Below, piece after piece: positions 18,384 through 24,984 of a stretch of DNA of 64,000 nt; positions within the stretch are counted from its first letter, which is position 1; each line of letters begins with the position of its first letter. The DNA is from Bacteroidales bacterium UBA1715 (GTDB taxonomy: Bacteria > Bacteroidota > Bacteroidia > Bacteroidales > UBA1715). The notes under the pieces were generated by a model. It saw only the letters and a list, made by a program, of their open reading frames with translations, made no database searches and was not told the DNA's origin. The stretch covers positions 101,816-165,815 of the forward strand of contig DCIX01000021.1 in NCBI GenBank assembly GCA_002317135.1, written 5' to 3'. Position numbers and translations under genes: made by a program.

Positions 18384-19826
18384 ATGGAAATAATAGCAAA
18401 TTCTACCGCTTCGGTTGAAAATTACAAAACAAGAATTTATTTGCTTGCTTCAATGGCAGATGCCAAAAACTGTAATCTTACAGAGTTTGAATCGCAAATG
18501 CTTGATGCAAAATCGCAAAATTTTAAATCCGATTACCTTTGGGTTGAAAGTGTTGATCATGTAAGTTATTTTGTTATCCTTAATAATGAAAATAAGCCAC
18601 AGCTTAGCATAGATGAATATGGCGAATCAGTTCGTAAAATGGGATGCGATGTATTTAATGCTTCTAAAAGTGGTAATACAAAAGAAGTGTTGATAGTCAA
18701 CACAATAGGAGAATCTGATTTAGTTAAAATATTTATGCAAGGATTTTGCATAAGTCAATATTCATTTGGAAAATATTCGGAGAAATTACAGGGGAAGGCT
18801 TTTGAAAAAGTAGTTGCTTGCAATGTGGATTCTCAAATGATAGATGAACTAAATACGATTTTACAAGGCGTATTTCTTACCAAAGATTTAATCAACGAAC
18901 CAAATAATGTATGTACAGCCGAATATTTTGCTCAACAAGCAGTGGAGGCATTAAAAGGTACCGATGCTGTTGTGTGTGTTCATGACAAACAATGGATAGA
19001 AGAACAAAAAATGGGTGGCTTGTTAGGTGTGAACAAGGGTAGTGTGTTGCCTCCATATTTTGTACATATTGTTTGGAATCCAAATCACGACGATTCACAA
19101 CCGGTTGTTTTGGTTGGTAAAGGTATCGTGTTCGATGCCGGTGGCTTGAGTTTGAAGCCAAACCAATATATGGAAACGATGAAGTCGGATATGAGTGGTG
19201 CAGCAACGGTTTTGGGTGTGATGAAAATTGTAGCAGAATCAAAACTTCCTATGCATATCGAAGCTTTAATTCCATTGACAGACAATCGTCCAGGAGAAAA
19301 TGCCATGGCGTTAGGCGATATTTTAACTATGCATAATGGTAAAACGGTTGAAATTTTAAATGCCGATGCAGAAGGTCGTTTGATACTTGCCGATGCGTTG
19401 AGTTATGGAACTACATTGAATCCAAAATTGTTGATAGATGTTGCTACACTTACAGGTGCCGCAAATATGGCCGTTGCGGAACATGCAGCTGTGTATTTTA
19501 GCAATGTTGATGATGAAGAAGTGAACAATAACCTTGAATACGTTGGTCAAGCAGAATGGGAACCAGTAGTTCGTTTTCCGTTATGGAAAATGTACGATGA
19601 ATTGATTAAATCGAATATGGCGGATATGAAAAATACAGGCGGACAGTATGGCGGAGCGATTTCAGCGGCGAAATTCTTGGAATGTTTTGTAGCAGATAAG
19701 CCTTGGATACATTTAGATATAGCCGGTTCTGCATATTTCAAGACAAAATGGTCGTATAAAGGTGTAGGAGCAACAGGTTTTGGCGTTCGTTTGTTGTTTA
19801 ATTTCTTAAAAGAACTACATTTGTAA
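18384..19826 (+). CDS. pepA: Leucyl aminopeptidase, M17 family
   Basis: 480 residues. The C-terminal catalytic domain contains VGKGIVFDAGGLSLKP, the SDMSGAATVLG stretch, LTDNRPGENAM and the signature NADAEGRLILADAL, which hold the two-metal site. It removes N-terminal residues from peptides in the cytoplasm as a hexamer. The N-terminal 160 residues are poorly conserved, as usual in the family. It probably shares a transcript with the ABC exporter upstream. Confidence 0.92.
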   Translation: MEIIANSTASVENYKTRIYLLASMADAKNCNLTEFESQMLDAKSQNFKSDYLWVESVDHVSYFVILNNENKPQLSIDEYGESVRKMGCDVFNASKSGNTKEVLIVNTIGESDLVKIFMQGFCISQYSFGKYSEKLQGKAFEKVVACNVDSQMIDELNTILQGVFLTKDLINEPNNVCTAEYFAQQAVEALKGTDAVVCVHDKQWIEEQKMGGLLGVNKGSVLPPYFVHIVWNPNHDDSQPVVLVGKGIVFDAGGLSLKPNQYMETMKSDMSGAATVLGVMKIVAESKLPMHIEALIPLTDNRPGENAMALGDILTMHNGKTVEILNADAEGRLILADALSYGTTLNPKLLIDVATLTGAANMAVAEHAAVYFSNVDDEEVNNNLEYVGQAEWEPVVRFPLWKMYDELIKSNMADMKNTGGQYGGAISAAKFLECFVADKPWIHLDIAGSAYFKTKWSYKGVGATGFGVRLLFNFLKELHL

Positions 19827-19870
19827 AAATATTTACCAGTAGAGATGCATTCTGTGTATCTCTACATTCT

Positions 19871-19943
19871 CGGGGTTTAGCGCAGTTGGTAGCGCGCTGC
19901 GTTCGGGACGCAGAGGTCGCCTGTTCGAGTCAGGTAACCCCGA
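19871..19943 (+). tRNA. tRNA-Pro (anticodon CGG)
   Basis: A full cloverleaf folds by hand: acceptor CGGGGTT/AACCCCG, D stem GCGC/GCGC, anticodon stem CTGCG/CGCAG with loop TTCGGGA (anticodon CGG, reading CCG), variable loop AGGTC, T stem GCCTG/CAGGT with loop TTCGAGT, discriminator A. The 3' CCA is not encoded. It stands at the left edge of the accessory block 19976-23665. Confidence 0.95.
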
Positions 19944-19975
19944 CAAGTTTTGTAAATGCTAATTTACAGCCAATT

Positions 19976-20338
19976 ATGGAAGAGAAGGAAAGGAATACAA
20001 GTGTGAAAGAACCCATATTTTTATATGGAGTAGATACTTTTACTCGTATTTCGTCTTTAGCTAAACAATTGGTTTCGCAAGATGTACATATCTATTTATT
20101 TGGTTCGCGAGCTCGAGGAGATAACCGAAGTGATTCGGATTGGGATTTATTAATATTGTTTAATAAGCAAAAAATAGAAGAATCAGATTATGAAAAATAT
20201 TTTGATTCTTTTACGGAATTAAGTTGGAAGATTAATCAACAAATTAATCCTCAACTATATACGATGAATGATTGGAAAAAGATGTCGTTTACTCCTTTTT
20301 ATGCAAATGTTGAACAAGATAAAATTTTGATTGCATAA
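19976..20338 (+). CDS. MntA-like minimal nucleotidyltransferase (antitoxin of a MNT/HEPN pair)
   Basis: 120 residues from the ATG at 19976, the first one after the tRNA; a longer frame would run through the tRNA gene and is rejected. The nucleotidyltransferase motif GSX10DXD is exact: Gly43-Ser44, then Asp55 and Asp57 in SDSDWDLLI. In characterised type VII toxin-antitoxin systems such proteins AMPylate or otherwise silence the partner HEPN RNase. The stop overlaps the HEPN start (TAATG), the standard coupled arrangement. The antitoxin is complete although its partner is broken. Confidence 0.88.
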   Translation: MEEKERNTSVKEPIFLYGVDTFTRISSLAKQLVSQDVHIYLFGSRARGDNRSDSDWDLLILFNKQKIEESDYEKYFDSFTELSWKINQQINPQLYTMNDWKKMSFTPFYANVEQDKILIA

Positions 20339-20745
20339 TGTTAAGTGAAGAAAATCGAAGAATTGTTGTTGCTTTAGAGTTGGAAAAATCAAAAAGATTT
20401 TTCTCTGAAGTTGCGCAATTAGTTAATCTAAAATTTTGGGATACAACAATAAATAGATTATACTATGCGGTGTTTCACGCTGCTTCAGCTTTGCTTATAA
20501 ATAAAGGCATAGAGGTGAAGACTCACAAAGGTGTATCTCTTATGTTGGGAGAACATTTTGTAAAAAATGGTGTCTTAACAATGGATGAAGCAAAGTTTTA
20601 TGCCCGACTTTAAAATCTTCGAGAACGTGGAGACTATAATTGCTCGTATAATGCTACAGAAGAGGATGTTTTAAAATTGATAGAACCAAGTTCTAATTTT
20701 ATAAAAAAAGTGGAACAAATAATAAATAATTTGCCTATGAAGTAA
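20338..20745 (+). pseudogene. HEPN-domain toxin gene with an in-frame ochre stop
   Basis: The frame opens at 20338 and codes 91 residues to a TAA at 20611-20613, then stays open in the same frame for 43 more codons to TAA at 20743-20745. The first part holds the HEPN signature Arg40-x6-His47 in NRLYYAVFHAASALL. The second part starts NLRERGDYN, the conserved LRxxxDY segment that normally follows directly in full-length HEPN proteins. So the intact gene was about 135 residues and one codon, probably CAA, became TAA. The remaining alpha-bundle would lack its last helices. A sequencing error or readthrough cannot be excluded. Confidence 0.85.
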
Positions 20746-20746
20746 A
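20736..20746 (+). repeat. Direct repeat (left), possible target-site duplication
   Basis: TATGAAGTAAA; it contains the last codons and the stop of the HEPN frame. An identical copy is at 20993-21003, directly after the right terminal inverted repeat. Confidence 0.65.
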
Positions 20747-20992
20747 CGCGTAATTGTACGCACATATATAAAATAGCCACTTTGGTGGTGGAAAAAGCGT
20801 TTTTTGCTGAATCTTGGATTCTTTGAAATCTGGACAATTTCAAATTTTGTCAACCAAGAAAAGTAACAAAGACGCTCACGTCGTTTGGCGTGGGTAGTTG
20901 TTCTGTTAGTTTGGTTGACAAAGGTACGTCCAGAACCTCAAGAATCCGAATGATACAATTAAACAAGTACCTGCGCTTTTTTTATGTGCGTA
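20747..20992. mobile_element. Palindromic 246-bp MITE-like insertion flanked by 11-bp direct repeats
   Basis: This 312-base gap holds no gene but a set of nested inverted repeats with a shared centre near 20875-20887: TACGCACATA (20757-20766) with 20983-20992; AAAAAGCG (20792) with 20974-20981; GGATTCTT (20816) with 20940-20947; TCTGGAC (20829) with 20928-20934; TTTGTCAACCAA (20846-20857) with 20911-20922. All arms are perfect. The direct repeat TATGAAGTAAA at 20736-20746 and 20993-21003 flanks it like a target duplication. Ten extra bases (CGCGTAATTG) lie outside the left terminal repeat. There is no coding capacity, so any transposase would act in trans. Confidence 0.7.
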
Positions 20993-21003
20993 TATGAAGT
21001 AAA
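20993..21003 (+). repeat. Direct repeat (right), possible target-site duplication
   Basis: A second exact copy of TATGAAGTAAA, abutting the right arm of the palindromic element. Confidence 0.65.
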
Positions 21004-21058
21004 ATGGTACTCCGAGATATCCCACTTGGTAATGCTGGGAACATTGTAATTAAGAAAA

Positions 21059-21514
21059 ATGGATAAGAAATATTTTATTTGTGATTTCGCTCGTTCAAAT
21101 TCGGGAAAAACAAGTACTCTCAATCTGTTCGTAAATAAATTAAAGTTATTTCCACAAGTTACACATACATATTCAAATGCTTTATATAATGGCGATGTAT
21201 GGGAGTTGTTTGAATATGATGGGAAGAAAATTTGTGTCGTTACAAGTGGTGATAATAGTGACGATATGAAAGAATGGTTTGAAGAGGCATTCGAAGCAAA
21301 GGCTGATATTGTAGTATGTGCTTCACGTAGCAAAGGCAAAACTATAGATTGTGTAAATGAATATGCTCAAAAAGGAGGGTATGATGTGATTTGGTTTTCT
21401 AATTTTTACAGTAATACTAGTAAATCGATAATTGATACTTTGAATGCCTGTACTGTAGATTCTTTACTACATCTAATAGAAAAATTGTTAAATATTAAAT
21501 TTTTAGAAAAATGA
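21059..21514 (+). CDS. Small P-loop-like protein of unknown function
   Basis: 151 residues, not recognised as a named family. Residues 11-18, ARSNSGKT, form a Walker A in which the first Gly is Ala11, with Lys17 and Thr18 in place. Later hydrophobic strands KICVVTSGD and ADIVVCASRSKGKT resemble the core strands of a small P-loop NTPase. It has no signal peptide, so it should be cytoplasmic. Its last codon overlaps the ATG of the next gene (ATGA), which couples it to a predicted secreted surface protein, an odd partnership. Confidence 0.65.
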   Translation: MDKKYFICDFARSNSGKTSTLNLFVNKLKLFPQVTHTYSNALYNGDVWELFEYDGKKICVVTSGDNSDDMKEWFEEAFEAKADIVVCASRSKGKTIDCVNEYAQKGGYDVIWFSNFYSNTSKSIIDTLNACTVDSLLHLIEKLLNIKFLEK

Positions 21515-22935
21515 GAAAAATAATAAGTTTTATTTTAATGTTGTTTATAACCCAAAGTGTTTTCTGTCAAATAGGTTATTCTATAATACCTGATACAAAA
21601 TGTGTTTCTGTTCATTTCGGCTCTACTAATAACGATATCCATACTTTGGGAGGACCAAGGTCAATGAATGGTAGTTATTTTACGGCAGATAAAGGTGTTC
21701 AAACAAAAACTCAAATGGGAGATAAAGCAGATAAGGTTTTATTTACATTTCAACCATTAGATGGCGGTAGTTTGGAGTTTCTGTCAGGAACGGAATGTCG
21801 AAATGACATAGTAAAGATGCAATCTTCGGAAACCGTATTCAATGGAGAATATACACACATAATAGCTCAGGTTGGTGAACTCGTTTACTTCGCTAATGAA
21901 GGATTAAAGGTTCATGGGCAATTTAGAATCCTAAACTATGTTGAATCTACGGATGACTTGTTAATAGATATTTTACCGAAGGTGGATGTGACTGAAAATC
22001 TTATCATTCCTAAATCGATTTTTGTTGATAATGTAGAATATACAGTTACAAAAATATCGGATTTTGGTTTTGATAACGGTACAGGCATAAAGTCTATAAT
22101 TATTCCAGAGAGCGTGACGAATATAGGAAAATATGCATTTTTAGGTTGTACAAATTTGAAAAGTGTTATTATAGGAGAAAATGTAACCTCAATAGGCAAA
22201 AATGCTTTTGCTGGTTGTTCTGCACTTTCAAAAGTAACTTGTTATGCTGTTAATCCACCAGATGTGGATGTCTCATCATTCAGCAATTATAATGGGTATT
22301 TAACAATTCCGTGCGATAATTTCGAGGCATACGATATTCATCCTATATGGGGAAACTTTAAACACATAGAATGTATTTCTGCCGAATCAACAGAGTTGCC
22401 AAAAGACGAGGTTGTAGTGGAACCAGAAATCAGCGAAGCAGTGTTCTCAATGCCAACAAATGCTTCGGCAAATTCCTACACGCTTACTATCCAAAACAAT
22501 GGCGTAACATTCTGCACGCTTACGTTCAACAGTCAAGGGCAGTTGTCGAACATAGATTTTAGTGGCAATACGCTCAAAGCAGCCGTAGAAGGCTATCAGT
22601 TCACGGTTACAGGTCTTTCGGCTGCAACAGACTACGGCTATTCTTTCAAGGCATTGGACAAAAGAAAATCGGTGCTAAAAGAATATACAGGTTCGTTCAC
22701 AACAAAAAATGAAGATGGAACAGGAGGCTCTTCTTCTGGTGGTGTCAGTACTTCTATCTCAGACGTCTTAAAATCTGTTGATATTCAGGTGATTAATAAT
22801 CAAATATTTGTAGATGGAGCTATCGTTCCGTATGTGATAGATATTCAAGGTAAGAAAATTACAAATAAGAATTTAAAGGCTGGGGTTTATTTCATTCTTA
22901 TAGATGGAAAAACATTTAGCGTTTCGATTCAATAA
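21511..22935 (+). CDS. BspA-type LRR surface protein with FN3-like domain and T9SS-like tail
   Basis: 474 residues. Signal peptide MRKIISFILMLFITQSVFC; about 160-270 hold a few LRR_5 repeats (IIIPESVTNIGKYAFLGCTN); about 310-400 a fibronectin III-like beta sandwich; a Gly/Ser linker; then a 60-residue C-terminus with DIQGKKITNKNLKAGVYFILI, matching T9SS sorting domains. It would be exported to the cell surface. It is a short cousin of the large BspA protein at 6965-9631. The upstream P-loop gene overlaps it by four bases and a terminator follows at 22953. Confidence 0.8.
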   Translation: MRKIISFILMLFITQSVFCQIGYSIIPDTKCVSVHFGSTNNDIHTLGGPRSMNGSYFTADKGVQTKTQMGDKADKVLFTFQPLDGGSLEFLSGTECRNDIVKMQSSETVFNGEYTHIIAQVGELVYFANEGLKVHGQFRILNYVESTDDLLIDILPKVDVTENLIIPKSIFVDNVEYTVTKISDFGFDNGTGIKSIIIPESVTNIGKYAFLGCTNLKSVIIGENVTSIGKNAFAGCSALSKVTCYAVNPPDVDVSSFSNYNGYLTIPCDNFEAYDIHPIWGNFKHIECISAESTELPKDEVVVEPEISEAVFSMPTNASANSYTLTIQNNGVTFCTLTFNSQGQLSNIDFSGNTLKAAVEGYQFTVTGLSAATDYGYSFKALDKRKSVLKEYTGSFTTKNEDGTGGSSSGGVSTSISDVLKSVDIQVINNQIFVDGAIVPYVIDIQGKKITNKNLKAGVYFILIDGKTFSVSIQ

Positions 22936-22952
22936 AATTTTTCTGTTCTTTC

Positions 22953-22989
22953 AACCCGCAGATTCATTTCAGGTTCTGCGGGTTTTGTT
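22953..22989 (+). terminator. Intrinsic terminator of the P-loop/BspA pair
   Basis: AACCCGCAGA (22953-22962) pairs with TCTGCGGGTT (22975-22984) around a 12-base loop and is followed by TTGTTTT. Confidence 0.85.
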
Positions 22990-23002
22990 TTATGAAAAAT
23001 TG

Positions 23003-23010
23003 TATCTTTG
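23003..23010 (+). promoter_or_regulatory. -7 box of the ORF6N gene
   Basis: TATCTTTG 28 bases before the ATG; it separates this gene from the terminated transcript upstream. Confidence 0.5.
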
Positions 23011-23038
23011 CCATACACTTAACTAATTTATATGAAAA

Positions 23039-23665
23039 ATGGCAGAAAAACAATTACCAGAAGTGGCTCCTATTGCCACCATTCAAACAAAGATTTATGA
23101 AGTCCGAGGTAAACGAATAATGATAGATCGGGATTTGGCAAATCTGTATCAAGTGGAAAATAGGGCATTAAAACAAGCCGTCAGACGAAATCCTGATAGG
23201 TTTCCGGCAGATTTTATGTTTATATTAACTAAGGAGGAATGTAATAATGTGATTTCCAGTGGGGTATCACATTTTGTGATACCCTCAAATTATAATACGA
23301 GTGCCTTTGAAATGTTCGCTTTTACAGAACAAGGTATTGCAATGTTGTCCGCAGTTCTTCGAAGTCCTATTGCGATAAATATGAGTGTTAATATTATGAG
23401 AGCATTTGTAGCAATGAGAGAACAATTGAAAAATCTTTCTGAAAATTCGCTACAAATTGAAAATCTAAAATTAGAATTACAAAATCAGAAAGCATATATC
23501 GAGGATATTCTTCGTGATCAAAATGATACAAATGAATTAATACAAGGGCAATTAGATGCTATAACAGATTCTATGACCGAATTAAGTGTAAAAGTTGATT
23601 CTCTTACAATTAAAGAGAAAAAACGAAAACCGGTTGGCTTTGTGATTCCTAAGGAAAACAATTAA
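23039..23665 (+). CDS. ORF6N-domain protein
   Basis: 208 residues. Residues about 14-100 match the ORF6N domain: IYEVRGKRIMIDRDLANLYQVENRALKQAVRRN, then RFPADFMFILTKEE and the FTEQGIAMLSAVLRS block. Residues about 130-185 form a coiled coil and the tail is basic. ORF6N proteins are DNA-binding-like and found in phages and mobile islands; in Bacteroidota many are chromosomal orphans with no known role. It is the last gene of the accessory block that starts at tRNA-Pro and is convergent with the helicase gene. Confidence 0.85.
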   Translation: MAEKQLPEVAPIATIQTKIYEVRGKRIMIDRDLANLYQVENRALKQAVRRNPDRFPADFMFILTKEECNNVISSGVSHFVIPSNYNTSAFEMFAFTEQGIAMLSAVLRSPIAINMSVNIMRAFVAMREQLKNLSENSLQIENLKLELQNQKAYIEDILRDQNDTNELIQGQLDAITDSMTELSVKVDSLTIKEKKRKPVGFVIPKENN

Positions 23666-23684
23666 GATTGAGTAGAGAAGATTG

Positions 23685-24944
23685 TTATTTATTCTTCGCT
23701 TTAATCTTCTTTGCTTTCTTTCTGTTGAATTCGTCTATTGCTTCAACTTCTGCCAAAATTGATTTAAGATCTTCTTGGGTATGGTCTGTCGTCATTTTTA
23801 TGGTTTCCTTGTATGTGCCTTTGTCTATGGTCAATTCATTGATTGGCTTGGTAAGGTATGTCTCAATTTCTTGTAACAATGGCTTTTCTTCTTCGCTGCA
23901 GAAGGAGATGGATTTTCCGAATTTGTCGCCACGTCCGGTTCTACCTACACGGTGTACATAGTTTTCGGCTTGTTCGGGTAGGTCGTAGTTTACAACCAAC
24001 TCTATGTTCGGAATGTCCACACCACGGGCCGAAACATCTGTGGCAATAAGAACTTTGAGTTCGCCGCTGCGGAAGTCTGCCATTACCTTGTTTCTGTCTT
24101 GTTGTGTCTTTCCGCCATGTATAGTTTCGCAATGTAAATCTGCACGTTCCATAGCTTTCTTTACACGTTCGGCTCTTACTTTTGTGCGTACGAAAACTAA
24201 CACTTTGTCTTCAGGATTCTCTTTAAGTAATCGTTCAAGAAAGAATCGCTTGTCGTCCATTTGTATGTATGAAACATAATGATCGACGTGTTTCGAAACA
24301 GGATCTTTCGGCGAAATCTCGATTTTTACTGGTTTTGAAACGAGCGAATAGGCTAATTCTTTTATGTCTTTATCTATCGTCGCAGAGAAGAATAGTGTTT
24401 GTCTATATTTTGGTAAGTGCTTGATTAATTGGCGTATATCGTTAATAAATCCAAGATCAAGCATTTGGTCTGCTTCGTCAAGAACTAATAGTTTTATCTG
24501 ACTTAAATCTACATGTCCTTGGCTTACTAAATCGAATAAACGACCTGGTGTACAAACCAATACATCTACGCCGTGTTTTAGTCGTGCAATTTGTGGGTCT
24601 TGTTCTACGCCACCGAATAAACCTAATACGGTTAAATCCAGATATTTACCAATGGAACGAAATACTTCTGCTATTTGTATTACCAATTCTCTTGTTGGTT
24701 CCATTACAATGGTATGGATGTTCTCTAAATTTTTTCTCTGGGAATGGTCTCTGCTAATTAATTCCAATGCAGGAATGGCAAAGGCTGCAGTTTTTCCTGT
24801 ACCTGTTTGTGCAATAGCTAAAACATCGTCGCCTTTCAAAATAGGTGTGATTGCTTTGAATTGTATGTCCGTAGGTCTTCGGAAATTCATTTCTGCAAGA
24901 CTTTGTTTTATTTTTTGACTAATATGGTAATCTTCGAACTTCAT
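23685..24944 (-). CDS. DEAD-box RNA helicase (RhlE-like)
   Basis: 419 residues with all core motifs: Q-motif region FRRPTDIQFKAI, motif I AQTGTGKT, Ia PTRELVIQ, II DEAD, III SAT, V ATDVSARGVDI and VI HRVGRTGR. The short basic tail (FNRKKAKKIKAK) is typical of RhlE-type helicases that act in ribosome assembly or RNA decay. It is transcribed alone, convergent with the ORF6N gene. Confidence 0.92.
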   Translation of the reverse strand: MKFEDYHISQKIKQSLAEMNFRRPTDIQFKAITPILKGDDVLAIAQTGTGKTAAFAIPALELISRDHSQRKNLENIHTIVMEPTRELVIQIAEVFRSIGKYLDLTVLGLFGGVEQDPQIARLKHGVDVLVCTPGRLFDLVSQGHVDLSQIKLLVLDEADQMLDLGFINDIRQLIKHLPKYRQTLFFSATIDKDIKELAYSLVSKPVKIEISPKDPVSKHVDHYVSYIQMDDKRFFLERLLKENPEDKVLVFVRTKVRAERVKKAMERADLHCETIHGGKTQQDRNKVMADFRSGELKVLIATDVSARGVDIPNIELVVNYDLPEQAENYVHRVGRTGRGDKFGKSISFCSEEEKPLLQEIETYLTKPINELTIDKGTYKETIKMTTDHTQEDLKSILAEVEAIDEFNRKKAKKIKAKNK

Positions 24945-24960
24945 AGTTGTAAATTTTATG

Positions 24961-24968
24961 CAAAGGTA
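24961..24968 (-). promoter_or_regulatory. -7 box of the DEAD-box helicase gene
   Basis: TACCTTTG on the minus strand, 16 bases before the ATG at 24944. Confidence 0.5.
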
Positions 24969-24984
24969 TGATTTTTCTTAACAT

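Noticed and set aside
19886..19975. Longer start for the nucleotidyltransferase running through tRNA-Pro
   Set aside because: It would encode protein across the tRNA; the ATG at 19976 after the tRNA gives a normal-length MntA-like protein.
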